A stretch of DNA of 64,000 nt from assembly GCA_907163375.1 (NCBI GenBank), contig CAJQUW010004777.1, positions 124,001 to 188,000 of the forward strand, written 5' to 3'. This stretch comes from Prostheceraeus crozeri. Taxonomy: Eukaryota > Platyhelminthes > Polycladida > Euryleptidae. Shown here in pieces: positions 1 through 11,752 of the stretch. The position numbers and the translations under genes are program-made. Under the pieces are notes generated by a model. The model did not search any database, had not been told where the DNA came from, and was given only the letters and a program-made list of their open reading frames with translations. Positions within the stretch are counted from its first letter, which is position 1; every line of letters begins with the position of its first letter.

Positions 1-2211
1 TTTTACTTTATTATTACCCAATTTTTTTCCACAGTAAAAACATTCTGTTTCATTAATAAAATTAAATTTTTCTTCATCGGTTAATGGCATCATTGGTATA
101 TTTGTTTCAAGCAATTGTGAAAAATAATTTTGTAATTCTTCTACTTTCTTTGTAAACATTTCTGAACTATCTTCACCATAGTATTAATAATATTCTGATT
201 TAAATAATTCAGGATAATTTGAATAAATGTACATTCCCCAACATAATGGTTTTTGTTCAAATAAATATTTTTCTTTACTTTGTTCAGGTGCACTTTTTTC
301 ATATTTACCATTAACAGAATTTTGTGTCATGTTAACATTATATGCTTCGAAATCACAATAAATAGTAAAGGGTACTTTATTTTTCAAATAATGTCTATTA
401 TATATTAAATAAGCATCTTTAGGAAAAGTATTTTCAACTGCTTCATTTTGTTGGCAATTCTCCAAATGTCTATTCATTTCTTCTTTAGTTCTAAAGCTCG
501 TGATACATTGGAGACAGGGAAAATTAGCATTATCTGAAGTTTTTGTAAATATAGAAACATCTTTACACAATATAAAATGATCCTGATAATATAATATATT
601 CGCTTGTGCTGATTGTTTTGTTTGTTTTAATTTTTCAAATTTATCTTGATATATTTCATGTGTTAAATCGATATGTCTTTGAAAATCTTTTTCAGACTGT
701 TGACAATTTTGATTTAATATTTGTAGCTGTTGTTCATATTCTTTATTATATTGTTCTTTATATTGCTGTTGACATTTTTTAAAACATTCATTTAATTCTT
801 CATTTATTTTTTGATTGGTTTCATTTAATTCCTTATTGTCCTCATTTAATTCTTTATTGTCTTTATTTAATTCTTGAATCGTTTCTATCTTATTTTGATA
901 TTTATGGTGATATTCTTGTAGTAACATTTTTACTTGTTGTTGATAATCTGTTTCACAATTTTGTAAAATTTTATTTAAATTTTGCAATTTTTGTTGATAT
1001 TCTAAAGATAAAGATGAATAATTGGAATCATAATCATAATTAAAATTACGTCCTTTATAATTATTATGATTAATCATTATTGGTGATAATGTTTTTACAA
1101 TTTCAAATTTTTCAGTACATATTATATTTCCTTGGTAAAAAATATTATGATGCATGTAATTTCCTCTATCATTATAAACTATTTCTGATTGACATAAATT
1201 TTTATTATTCAAATAAAATTTTTTTGAATCTGAGTAAAATGGAGTAATATCACCAATAGAAACATAATTCACATTTAATTCAAAAACATTTACTTCTATT
1301 AAATTTTTATTCTTTTTATGAAACTTTATAAACCTATTATAATCATATGGAAATTCATCTAAGCCATCAGAGAGATCAAATTCATTTATGTATTCTTCTT
1401 TATTATAATGACTTAGTCTTTCTTTGCGATATTCTGCAGGATGTAAATGTGCTATAATACTCCACAGAAAACAATAATCATCTTCATTTTTTATGTTGAT
1501 TATTTGTGGTGAACTGAACGGTAAAGGAACATAACTACCACCAGTATTATTTTTATATTTATCAATTACTATTTTCTTAGATAGTATTTTAACAAATCTC
1601 CAACCAGACTCACGTAACTCGGCTTCAATTATACAATTTTCTAATTTATTTATCATCGATTCAAATATGGGTTGTATATCATTTACATTATGAATTTCTT
1701 GTGAATTTGTAAAATGTCCTTGCATTATTTCTTCAGGAATTCCATCAGGTCCATTTTTTGTATAAAGTACTTCTACATTCATATAACATTTGAAAGATTT
1801 TCTAAATATATTATAAAAGTTGGATAGAATATCAGAAAAAATTTCATCGGTTTCATTATGTTCAACAGATTCATTAAATAAATATTTTATATCTGTTACA
1901 GCTTCATAAAAGTCATCTATTTCGTTAAATTCATCAGTATCGCTAAATAAATATCTTCCATCTGGTACATGTTTATCTTCACTATTAAAAACTTTTTTAT
2001 ATTCCGAATGTGAATAATCATCAAATATTTTTTTAACTTTTATATCAGTAAGTAATGTTTCTAGATAGTTTTTATAATTATTTAGTTTTAGTATATTTCC
2101 TTTATCAACTCGATCTACATTTTGTGAATGCAATTTACTTTGTAAATGAGATTGATAACTTCTTTTTGTTTGCAACATTTTTTTACATAAGACACAGTAA
2201 AACTTTTCCAT
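1..2211 (-). pseudogene. polB: Polinton protein-primed DNA polymerase B, N-terminal part (copy A1)
   Basis: The gene starts at 2211 and runs off the left edge. It would replicate the element from its termini using a protein primer. The first residues hold a C2H2-type finger (CVLCKK, then QSHLQSKLH). A globular domain with the segment ESGWRFVKILSKKIVIDKY follows, then about 130 residues of Q/N/E/K-rich coiled coil, then a second cysteine pair (CLQC) and the exonuclease motif start (YCDFEAYN). The assignment rests on the homologous longer copies in A2 and A3, which carry the palm-domain segments. The long coiled coil in the middle is unusual for a polymerase. Confidence 0.85.
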
Positions 2212-2288
2212 TTTTTGTTTTTTAAAGAAAAAATTTGTGTTTTAATTTTAGATATAAACATTCTATTATCAAGGTCTTGAGAGTTATT

Positions 2289-3547
2289 ATATATTATTAT
2301 ATATTTCACGTTCTTTAGTTATTTATTTTCTTTATCATATAATGTTTTATCAAAAGATAATTTAAATTCATTTTCACTAACCATTGATTCTTCATCAACA
2401 TCATAAATTACACTTTTTGGAATTGGATGCCATTCCCTGATAGGAATATCTAACTCTAAATTATATTTATTATCTGATAATAATATAATAGAGAAAAATA
2501 TTGGCATTTGATCTCTTTTGGAAAATTTAATAACACCACCATAATCGGATCCATTTTTAGTTTTTATTAAAGATGATAAAATTTTAAATTGATTAGATGT
2601 AAATCCTAATTTAAATTTTGTAGACCCGACACATAGTTCTCTAATAGTATCTTCAATTATTCCATCATTATTATTTTCAGTTGTAAGAAAATGAAATTTA
2701 GATGAATTTTGATTGTATGTAGTATTAACATCATGTTGAGATATAAATTTTTCTTCACTTAAATTTTTATACTTACTAATATTTTTATAAACTTTGTTAC
2801 CATTTACACCTTTTCAGATGTTTCAGAATCATCATCATTAGTATCAGATTCTTCAATATGATTCACAGGATTATTTTGATTATGATTATGATCATGATTA
2901 TGGTCATTGTTAATAGTATAAGGTGTAGTCCACATATAATTTTTTTCTTGTTGTGATAACCCATTTATATAAGATTTTAATAAATTAATATTTAAGTTTG
3001 AATATAATCCTATATAAGTATCATCATCATATCTTTGTGGCATATCAGAAATTTCTTTTTTATAAACAGTATCTCTATAATACACTTGACATAATAATAC
3101 TTCATTATGTTTTTTGCTCTCTATATGAATATTATATTAATTAAACTCATCAACAAATAATCTAATTTTTTCTTTTGAAAAGATTTTAATTTTTTAATTA
3201 ATTCTCTAATATTGATATAATTGATAATTTTAGTTTCTATCCAATTAGTATTACTAATTGGTAACACTGCTCTAATAAATCCATAATCATTATTATGACC
3301 AATAATTACCATGTTTTCTTTATTTAATTCTACATAAGCCACATCATTATATTTGCTTACTATATCCATAAATTTAATAAATGGATCCCCGGGAAATATA
3401 CAATAGTTAGTTTCTATAGAAGGTAAACCTTTTGTTTGTTTGTTCTTTGAATATTTCGGCTTGTAATTCAAACAAAAGATTAACATCTATACATGGATTA
3501 TTATTATTATTATCAAAACATTTATTTTCAAATCCCGATGATCTCGT
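2289..3547 (-). pseudogene. Clamp-like conserved Polinton A protein, degraded copy A1
   Basis: This is a broken copy of the gene that is open in A2 at 17344-18633. It lies just upstream of polB on the same strand, separated by about 75 bases. Recognisable stretches include FPGDPFIKFMDIVSKYNDVAY and a His/Asn/Asp-rich linker. The function is discussed under the A2 copy. Confidence 0.7.
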
Positions 3548-3689
3548 CGAATAAGAAGAACAGGATGATACGGGCGAATATATATTTTTTTATTTGCTTT
3601 TTCCATTTTTTTATTTTTATGTGAGAAAAAATTTCTTTTTAGAAAAAAATTATTTTTTAGAAAAAAAATACTTTTTTATTGTTTAAAAA
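3548..3689. promoter_or_regulatory. AT-rich divergent intergenic region (A1)
   Basis: This short spacer lies between the minus-strand clamp-like/polB block and the plus-strand fibre/pVI/capsid block. It consists largely of A and T runs. The same spacer separates the same blocks in A2 (17202-17343) and A3 (57006-57147), so it probably holds the divergent promoters. No clear TATA box can be separated from the AT background. Confidence 0.4.
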
Positions 3690-3828
3690 ATGATGTTACC
3701 AAATGTTGGTGGAGGTGCACATATCCCGAATAATCGTGAATCAGAAATAGAAATAGAAAATTATATCATGAAAACTGGAGACGTTTTATCTGGTCCATTG
3801 CATCTTTCTATTCTTACGCAACAAAATA

Positions 3829-4372
3829 CACGGTGTTCCCGGCCGAGAGTTATTTGACAAAAAATCATCGGAGAAACTGTTGATGTTTTTCGAAAGTGCA
3901 TACCCCAGTACTTGAAATAGGGTAGTCCGCAAAATTAATTTTGGGGGGTTCGTGAATACGGGCCACTTTTTCACCTTTTTTGATCCCCCATCGATTTTCA
4001 TGTATGACATATTGCGAATGAAGTGATGAAATTCAATAAAAACTCAGGCTAAATACTATTGAACGATTTGACAGCAACAGATGTTTATATCTATGCATTG
4101 TTGCAACGCAATCACTTTATAAGTAGTGCGATAAGCATGTATATAATCCAAACTTTTTAAAGGAGAAAAAAAACTGCAAGTCATATGGTTTGACTGAATG
4201 TATGATGTCTTTGCACAACTATCACTTTTCTGCCCTTGTCTGATGTCATGTTAACCCAATGACTGAATGTTCAATATCAAAAAGCAGCATTATTCCACAA
4301 AATCAGGATGAAGCTCTATTACATTCCATCCGGTAAATCAGTGCAAAATAGGGAGTTCAAGACTATAAATGG
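3829..4372 (+). repeat. Left terminal inverted repeat of the Chapaev-like element
   Basis: This is 544 bp matching the reverse complement of 6789-7349 almost base for base, ending inside ACTATAAATGG. It lacks about 18 bases that are present in the right repeat near 7190-7212, so the two repeats have diverged by one small indel plus point changes. Confidence 0.9.
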
Positions 4373-4778
4373 TGTCAGTTTTGCAAACATAGTTGCACTC
4401 TGGCATTGATGGAATCTATATGTAAGGAAGCTTCATCTGCCATGGTATTCTTTCAAATACATGTATTTGGTATCATTTCATTGATGAAAATTGCTCCATT
4501 TCAGTCATCATTTAAACTTACTGACATGCACAGCAATTATGACAAACAAATACTTTCACGTACACTTTACTTGTAGATAAATAATTCGAGTCAGATTCTT
4601 TCGTCATAGTTCAAGAGATCTCTATGGTTATTTGCTTGCGTTGGGTGAAAATTCATTTCAAATTCATCAGTGGCCGACGATTCAAATTTCAAACAATTTA
4701 ATCAAATCTTGTCTATCAATTTCTATATACAGTGTATTGTGTTGTTGATTCTTGTCACTCCGTAATTGATTATGTGAA
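4373..4778. other. Upstream spacer of the Chapaev-like transposase
   Basis: This is about 400 bases of non-coding sequence between the left inverted repeat and the transposase start codon. It presumably holds the promoter and 5' leader. I see no further structure in it. Confidence 0.5.
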
Positions 4779-6798
4779 ATGCCTGGCGGAAAGCGAACCC
4801 ATGAACAAAACCGTGCTCTTGTCTGTTTGCTATGTTTTAACAAAGCAAAAGAACTTTGTCGGATAAATGACAACACCGCCTGTCTTATACAGAAGCATGT
4901 TATTGAGAATTTCAACGACGAAGATGCCAGGCTCCCTTCCAGTTTGTGTGGCACTTGCAAGTCTTGGTTGAGCAAGACGAAGAAAGGCATGACGAGCAAC
5001 GAGGCTTCAACACTCCCTATTTTCGATCATTCCCCCTACTGGTACAGGAACGCTTGATGGAGACCCGCTCTACATCCAACAGAGACTGCAGCTGTACTGT
5101 TTGCCAAATTGCAACGAGTAATGGACGACGTTCCTCTGAACTCTCCGGCGAAAAGCGAGCTCGTGGTCGGCCATCTGTCAATGCCTCTGAGATGAAGTCC
5201 ACATGTAAACCGGTGAAGCTATGTATGAAGTGTTTGTGCGTCGTTGGAAGGGGAAAGCCACACCCTTGCTCTCTGACCTCGAAGCTTGACAACCTGACTG
5301 ACTTTGTGAAGACCGACAAAGAAAAAGACCAGTTGATGTCAAAGTGCATTGATCAAAAGTTGTCATTGTCTTCCTCAAAATCAAATGTTGAGATGAGCCT
5401 TGCACGAGATGCTGGCAAACCAATGAAGATTATCGTGTCTCCAAAAGCTGCTAAATCCGGCGATCAGTGGACTGCTGAGCATGCATCACGAGTGCAAGTT
5501 GCTATGAATTTGAGTGTTCGTGGACGGAATAAATTGACACATGCGATCAGAGACATCATGGGAGCGACGTCAGTTGAACCTCATATTAGAGATTCCCTCT
5601 TTGAAATGGATCATCGACTGGATGAGCTTTTCAGTCTGAAAATTCTAAGGTTCACACGAATGGAGAATGGCAAAATGATAGATCACGAGGAAAAACCGGG
5701 TGTTGCCTGTCAAGACATAAACGGACTTGTTGACTACATCATTCATGAGAGAGATTTAAAATGCGAGCTAAAGTACTGGATCAAGATCGGATTGGATGGA
5801 GGGGGAAATTTCTTAAAAGTATCTTTGTCGATTTTCTGTGAATGTCCTCAACAAAAGAGTAAGTCTGCCTTTCTTGATTCGGGGGTCAAGAAATGTATTA
5901 TCATCGCGATTGCACCAGCAATCCAGGAAGATCATTTCAATGTAAAAGCCCTATGGCTGGGAACTGGGATCCAAAATCTGCATAGACGTTTTCATGTAGC
6001 ATCCAACCTCAAAATGTGCAATATTGCGCTTGGCATTATGTCTCACAGCTGCTTGCATCCTTGTTCCTGGTGTAGCACCAACAAACATTCCTTTGATGTC
6101 CGAGGTGAATCGCGCACTGTTGGTTCACTGAATAAATCATTTTGGTCCTATTTTGATTCAGGATTGAGGAAAGAGCAAGCCAAACATCACTCAAATGTCG
6201 TGCATCCTAGCTTGATAAAAGGACCGGCTGACTCTCTCATTATTTATCATGTACCACCTCCTGAGCTCCACATTCTGATTGGAGCAGTTTGCACCCTCTT
6301 CAAAGAAATGAAGGCCAGGTGGTCCGATGCAGATCTGTGGTTGAAAGCTTGCAGCATCGAACTGCAGCATTTTCATGGTGGAACTTTGAATGGCAATGAC
6401 AGTCGCAAGCTCTTGAGAAATGTCGATAAGTTTCGAGCCATTTGCCCATTTCATTGTTTGGAATATGTTGCAACTTTTAGTGCTCTTAAAGAAGTCGTTG
6501 AATCTTGTTTCAGAAATGAGGTTCGGGATGATTTTCAAGTATGCTGTGATCGCTTTCATGCTATGTACAAGTGACTTGAAATCACGATCACACCGAAAGT
6601 TCATGCGATCTTTTTCATGTGCCCGAATTCTGTTTGATGATGAACTCCTCCCTTGGGAGATACAGTGAACAAACGCCAGAATCGGTTCACTACGATTTTC
6701 AACAGCACTGGTTGAAATTCAAGGTGTCAGAAAGCAACCCATCTTTTGTTGACAAATTGTTTCGGAGCGTTTGCATGTACAACAGTCGCCATTTATAG
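4779..6798 (+). pseudogene. Chapaev-like transposase, decayed
   Basis: The start MPGGKRTHEQNRALVCLLCF opens a Cys-rich zinc region (CLLCF, CGTCKSW, CSCTVCQ, CMKCL ... HPC). This is reminiscent of the RAG1 N-terminus that Chapaev relatives such as N-RAG-TP are reported to share. The core contains IGLDGGGNF (candidate first Asp), SHSCLHPCSWC (zinc knuckle), PPPELHILIGAV and, near the end, YSEQTPESVHYDF (candidate Glu). As a plain DNA transposon its damage can be listed: a frameshift near 5040-5060, a TGA stop at 6572-6574 and a second frameshift in a T run near 6612-6618. The reading ends at a TAG at 6796-6798, just inside the right inverted repeat. It is non-functional as it stands. Confidence 0.75.
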
Positions 6799-7349
6799 TC
6801 TTGAACTCCCTATTTTGCACTGATTTACCGGATGGAATGTAATAGAGCTTCATCCTGATTTTGTGGAATAATGCTGCTTTTTGATATTGAACATTCAGTC
6901 ATTGGGTTAACATGACATCAGACAAGGGCAGAAAAGTGATAGTTGTGCAAAGACATCATACATTCAGTCAAACCATATGACTTGTAGTTTTTTTCTCCTT
7001 TAAAAAGTTGGATTATATACATGCTTATCGCACTACTTATAAAGTGATTGCGTTGCAACAATGCATAGATATAAACATCTGTTGCTGTCAAATCGTTCAA
7101 TAGTATTTAGCCTGAGTTTTTATTGAATTTCATCACTTCATTCGCAATATGTCATACATGAAAATCGATGGGGGATCAAAAAAAGGTGAAAATCGACGCC
7201 ATTTTGAAAAAGTGGCCCGTATTCACGAACCCCCCAAAATTAATTTTGCGGACTACCCTACTTCAAGTACTGGGGTATGCACTTTCGAAAAACATCAACA
7301 GTTTCTCCGATGATTTTTTGTCAACTAACTCTCGGCCGGGAACACCGTG
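6789..7349 (-). repeat. Right terminal inverted repeat of the Chapaev-like element
   Basis: This is 561 bp, inverted relative to 3829-4372. The transposase stop codon lies at its inner edge, so the coding region fills almost the entire space between the repeats. Confidence 0.9.
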
Positions 7350-8188
7350 AATACAGAGTTAACAAATAAACAATATGTTGATACACAAATCAATGACTTA
7401 GAAGAAATATATATAAATGATGTTTCGGTTCCACTGATGAATGAATTAAGGTTGCTTAAACTTAATGACAAATCATTAAACGAAAAATTATTAAAACTTG
7501 ATAAAAAGGATAGAGAGCTAGAAGCAGATATAGCAAAACTTTTTAAAAAGATTTCAGAACAATCAAAAATTTTAATATTACTTTCTATAAAGTTAAAATC
7601 TGCAGCCATTAAAAATAAACATCAGATAAAATTATTGAAAGAACAATTAGAAGATGAAATAGAAAAACTTCCAAAAAGAATTAAAAAAAATTCAAATAAG
7701 TTACAGGCTACATTCCAAAAAAGTGTTGATGAATTAAGTTCTAAAATCACTCAACAAATGATTAAGATGAATAGAATAATAAATGAAGTAAACTCACTTA
7801 ATCAAAAAGTTGATAAAATGAAAACTCTTAAAATCAATTTAGAAAATGAATTAAAGAAAAATTTAGAAGAAAACTCTAAAGGAAATAAAGAACAGTTAGA
7901 TGCTGTTAAAAAACAATTAGATGTTCTTAAAGTTCAATTGAATGCTCTTAAAACGGCGTTGAAGATGAATCAGCAGAAAATGCAAATTAATAGAAAAGAA
8001 ATTAAAGTACATCACACGCTGCTTGACGCGATAGATAAAGTGCAACGGAAAATTAATAAAGTTATCACGAAGTTGTTAGACATTCACACACGTAAATCTT
8101 AATAGAACATTGTTCAAAGGTTTTAGCCGATCACACACGTAAATCTTAACGTAAATATTTTTCCAAAAGACAAATTTAATCCTAAAAA

Positions 8189-8710
8189 ATGCCTATAATT
8201 TATAAACACAATCTTAAACATTTTGCTTCAAATCAAAAAATAGCACATGAACCATCCATGAAATCTGTTTACTATTATAACAATGTAGAAACAGTTCAAA
8301 AAGAAGGAGATGGTGTAAACAGCGTAGCTAGTGTAAACAGCGGAGCTGGCATCTTTTCTGGTATAGGAAGTATCGTTAACTTGATTAAAAATAATAAAGA
8401 TTTAATTACATCTGCTGCAAAAGGAGCAGCTGCTATAGGTAGTACAGCTAGTGCAATATCAAATGCTGTTAAGTCTCAAAACGAATTAAAACAACTAGAA
8501 ACTATTCGTAAACTTAAGAATGATTCTGAAGAACTAAAAAAATTAAAAAAACTTTCAGAGGAAACAAAAAACAAAATTGCGAACATAGCTGCAGGGTCTG
8601 AGAGTAAACATGAGAGGAAATCAGGCGTAGCCATAGAACCTACGGTTCATTCAATTGAAGAAATAAGTGGAAATGGTGTGAACAGCGGAGCTGGTTTAGC
8701 AAAATTGTAA
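8189..8710 (+). CDS. pVI-like minor virion protein (Polinton A1)
   Basis: This is an open 173-codon frame starting MPIIYKHNLKHFASNQK. A Gly/Ala-rich hydrophobic stretch (GIFSGIGSIVNLI ... GAAAIGSTASAISNAV, residues about 52-95) could form an amphipathic or membrane-active helix as in adenovirus pVI. A Lys/Glu coiled-coil segment follows. Near the C-terminus the sequence ISGNG fits the adenain consensus (M/I/L)XGX-G, and IRGNG is found at the same place in A2 and A3. The gene sits between the fibre and capsid genes. The pVI analogy is inferred from composition, site motif and position. Confidence 0.55.
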   Translation: MPIIYKHNLKHFASNQKIAHEPSMKSVYYYNNVETVQKEGDGVNSVASVNSGAGIFSGIGSIVNLIKNNKDLITSAAKGAAAIGSTASAISNAVKSQNELKQLETIRKLKNDSEELKKLKKLSEETKNKIANIAAGSESKHERKSGVAIEPTVHSIEEISGNGVNSGAGLAKL

Positions 8711-8734
8711 AATATATTTTTTAGTAAAAATCTT

Positions 8735-8840
8735 TTTCTGGGTGTGAGAAATTTTTTCTGGGTGTGAGACATTTTTTTCTGTGTGTGAGAAACTTTTTTT
8801 CTGTGTGTGAGAAATTTTTTCTGTGTGTGAGAAAAAACAA
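8735..8840 (+). repeat. Tandem 20-bp repeat upstream of the capsid gene (A1), five units
   Basis: There are five copies of a unit like TTTTTTCTGTGTGTGAGAAA between the pVI-like stop and the capsid start. The same repeat has eight units in A2 (15468-15650) and a single unit in A3, so its copy number is variable. It lies where the capsid leader or promoter should be. Confidence 0.85.
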
Positions 8841-8864
8841 AAAATTAAATTATTTTTTATAAAA

Positions 8865-9799
8865 ATGTCTTCGCTTATCGAAAATAAATTTAGATTAGAC
8901 GATCCTCCGTTCGTCAGTTATAATCAAAAAAAGAATGACTATATAAGAATTGCTATGAATCCCGGATCTTCCAGTAGAGTAAATACTGGAGGTGATTTAA
9001 TCTTTGAAGTTGATAATCAACAAAGAAAACTGTGAATATTCTTTATATAGTGATGCCAATTTTACAACACCATTACCAGAAACCGATAATATTGAATTAG
9101 AGAATAATTTTTTCCAAGATTATTTATACAAATGCGTTTAGATGTTGCAACACAAAATATAGAAACAATAAGTGATTCTCCAGGTGTAATTGATACAATG
9201 CTTAGATTTGTAACAATTGGTGAAAATAATAAAAAGTATGAAATCGAAGGTTGGTTTCCTGATACTAATGATGGTATAATTGTTGATGATTTAACACACG
9301 CTGGAACAGATGCAGCAGGAATTGCGAAAGATGTAGAAAATATTGCAAAACACTTAAATAAAACAAACAATACTGCATATAAAGAAAGACGTGAATTTAA
9401 CAAGAAAAGTAAACAGACAGTAAATTGGTCATTGTCTCCATTATTCGGATATTTAGATTATGACAAAATATCATGTCAATTAAAATTTAAATTAATGATT
9501 CATCGCACAGCAAATAATGAATTAATCTTTTATGGTAAGACTGGAAAAAAGCATATCTAAAAATTGATAGACTTGAATGGTGGATTAAGCATATTACTCC
9601 TAGCTTAGAGGTCGAATTAGATATTGCAAATAGATTAGACACTAACAAACCAATTCCAGTAAATTTTCTAAAGCGTACTGCTAGTTCAGTAACTTTTTCC
9701 GAACAAAGATTTAACTGGCATTTTACTAGAACTGCAAATACTCCAAGATATTTATTACTAACTTTTCAAAGAAATAATGCTCCAAGTTTTGATAAGAAC
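8865..9799 (+). pseudogene. MCP: Double-jelly-roll major capsid protein, 5' part (A1), cut by element A2
   Basis: The start MSSLIENKFRLDDPPFVSYN and the stretch TASSVTFSEQRFNWHF followed by RYLLLTFQRNN match the hexon-type capsid protein found in A2 and A3. The gene is interrupted at 9799 by the left terminus of A2, and its remaining part would lie beyond the right end of A2, outside this window. Broken. Confidence 0.8.
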
Positions 9800-10425
9800 A
9801 GTAATGGGAAGAAGACCGTTCCAGGACAGGCCAAAATTCTCAAATTTTTTGTACTTTTAAAATCGACTAAATTTAAGAATTTTGGTCATTTTTTCAGGTT
9901 TTAAGACCTAAATTCATAAATTTAGTCCATTTTAAAAAGTACCATTTGAAAAATTGGTATTTTAAAAGAACGACTAAATTTAAGACTTTTGGTCATTTTT
10001 CAGGTTATGAAGACCTAAATTCATAAATTTAGCCGTTTTTAAAAATACCGAATTTTTCAAATTTTTCATAATCTCAAATTTGAGAATTACAATTTTTCTC
10101 TTGAAAATCATGACCGTTCCAGGACACCGAAAAATCATAAAAGTTAAGAATCTCAAATTTGTGATTATGAAATTTTACACCCCCAAAATCATGTCCGTTT
10201 CAGGACACTGAAAATCAAAAAAAATGGTATTTTTAAAAACGTCTAAATTTATGAATTTTATCCATTTTTCAGGTTTTTAAAATATGAGATAACTAAAATT
10301 ATGTGTCTAATAATATTTGAAGGAATCGGCATATTCTTAACAATAAGTTTAGGTGCTTTAACAATTGTTATATCTTCAGGTGTTTTAGTAATTCCAGTAG
10401 TTGCTACTGCTTTGCGCTCAGATGA
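9800..10425 (+). repeat. Left terminal inverted repeat region of Polinton A2
   Basis: This starts AGTAATGGG and contains iterations of GACCGTTCCAGGACA (near 9813, 10108 and 10193) separated by AT-rich blocks with AAATTCATAAATTTAG-type palindromes. From about 10300 to 10425 it contains a piece of the membrane-protein gene that is complete in A3 at 23862-24530. The same layout occurs at both ends of A3. The subterminal iterations are candidate binding sites for the integrase or terminal protein. Confidence 0.85.
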
Positions 10426-11752
10426 TCACTCAATTGTAGAGAGCATCTGCTTCTCGCATTTATGAAGAAAAGCATTTCAGAGCAAAGAGCTGTGACTCCG
10501 ACTCAAACATTTGAAAGGAAACAATGTATTAAAGAACAAACAGCTGCTACACCCACTTAGACATTTGAAAGACGTTGAATATATATCCAGCAAATCCTAC
10601 TCCGGCTGCAATGCCGTGAAACAATAAACAACAACAATAATCGACATGGCTATTTCAAACAATTGTGCTGGAGACTTATTTAATTTAAGTGTTTCTTGTC
10701 GGTGAAGGTTATGTCAAAACGCTTTCGTCATATATTTCTCAAAGTGAGACAAGATTAATTTGAAGATAGAAGACAACAACAGTTGCCGGTGAGGATGAAC
10801 AAATTACGAGAAGAATTAATGGAGAATATTGTTGAAATGTTTGAATTTACAGATTCTTTGGAGAATTTCATGGAGCCAAATGGTGGAGAGGATAATAGAA
10901 TTGTAAACTTACGCAAATTCTTTTTGCATGAAAAAAGAAACAATTCACTGAGTGTTATGTGTAAAATTTTTATTGGTAAGCACAGCAACTATCTTCTATC
11001 TCTTTGTGATAATAACAAGACATATTTTTATAGTCTTTTGAAGGAAAATCAGATCAATTACCGAAGTTTCATTTGTTATGAAATTAGTTAAATTAGCTGA
11101 CAAATTTCCTAATCTTTGTAGGGTGTCTGTTCCTCTTGGACTTTTTAAAACGCGACCTAACTATATTGGAAGATTGTCTACAAAGGGATGGAGAATTTTG
11201 GTGTGGCAAATAGATTCATTGTGCAAAGCAATTGTGTGACATTCTAAATGATTCCATTCTTCCTCCAAACAATGGTGCGTCATTACCGACAATACCGCGC
11301 TGACATATTCAATGGAATTTTGGATGTGAAACTCCGCTATTGTTGCTAGCGTGCGATACGGCCGCACGACACTTTATTTTCAATGTTTAGACCTATGCTA
11401 TTTCCTGGTGCACATGTACATACAATTACTATGCCATTCAGCTAAAATACCGCGCTTCAACCAATTAGAACGCGTCCATGCCGTGGACATTAAATCGCAT
11501 TGTGAAGAAAACTTATCATTCTTCAATCTCTCTGTTTTATATGCAATGTTATTTCCTGTTTTACATGTACATACAATACCGTGCTTCAACCAATTAGAAC
11601 GCGTCCACGCCGTGGACATATCTTCATGTATTCTGTGAATGTATCCAAAGTGAATGTATGCAAAGTGGATTTAACCAAAGAGAAATAAGCATGTGTTGTT
11701 TTTAATTCCACATTTACGGGAATAAAAGAGAAACATTTTATCTTCTATAAAA
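10426..11752. other. Unassigned 1.3-kb segment in A2 with a possible captured gene fragment and a partial duplication
   Basis: This segment has no counterpart between the terminal repeat and the protease gene of A3. A 102-codon open frame at 10783-11091 (with LRKFFLHEKRNNSLSVMCKI) has a TGA/TAG-rich surrounding and no family I recognise. A second plausible coding stretch follows at about 11075-11240 (ADKFPNLCRVSVPLGLF). At 11395-11493 and 11545-11624 a block containing CAACCAATTAGAACGCGTCC is duplicated, each copy ending in a short palindrome around GTCCACGCCGTGGAC. It could be a captured host segment or a decayed insertion. Confidence 0.4.

Larger units (their letters stand above)
3829..7349. 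mobile_element. Chapaev-like (CMC superfamily) DNA transposon, 3.5 kb
   Basis: The element is bounded by perfect termini CACGGTG ... CACCGTG and flanked by a 4-base target duplication AATA (3825-3828 and 7350-7353). Comparison with the uninterrupted A3 fibre gene shows exactly one AATA at the site. Terminal inverted repeats are about 550 bp. CAC-starting termini with a 4-bp duplication are the hallmark of Chapaev elements. The encoded protein has a Cys-rich N-terminus and a DDE-type core. An alternative is a RAG/Transib relative, because the terminus resembles the RSS heptamer CACAGTG, but those make 5-bp duplications. It is inserted in the A1 fibre gene and its transposase is decayed. Confidence 0.8.
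3690..8102 (+). pseudogene. Fibre-like coiled-coil protein gene of A1, interrupted by a Chapaev-like transposon
   Basis: The start (MMLPNVGGGAHIP) at 3690 and the segment TGDVLSGPLHL resemble the trimer-neck motif of phage tail fibres (GDxLSGPL ... NKQYVD). The part after the transposon, from 7350, reads TELTNKQYVDTQINDL and then about 200 residues of heptad-rich coiled coil ending in ITKLLDIHTRKS. A virion fibre or spike is therefore likely, by motif only. The gene lies upstream of the pVI-like and capsid genes on the same strand. The transposon at 3829-7349 splits it, and no undamaged copy is present elsewhere in the window. Confidence 0.65.
1..9799. mobile_element. Polinton A1 (family A, adintovirus-like), partial, outermost copy
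   Basis: This is the visible part of an AT-rich Polinton; its left end lies outside the window and its capsid gene is cut at 9799 by element A2. Parts in order are polB and a clamp-like gene on the minus strand, then fibre-like, pVI-like and capsid genes on the plus strand. The same order is seen in copies A2 and A3. A Chapaev-like transposon is inserted at 3829-7349. The copy is broken in most of its genes. Because A2 sits inside it, A1 is the oldest of the nest, yet its sequence remains very close to A2 and A3, so all are fairly young. Confidence 0.9.

Noticed and set aside
3829-3835. A V(D)J recombination signal
   Set aside because: Only the heptamer resembles an RSS; no nonamer at 12 or 23 bases, and the 4-bp duplication points to a Chapaev-type terminus.
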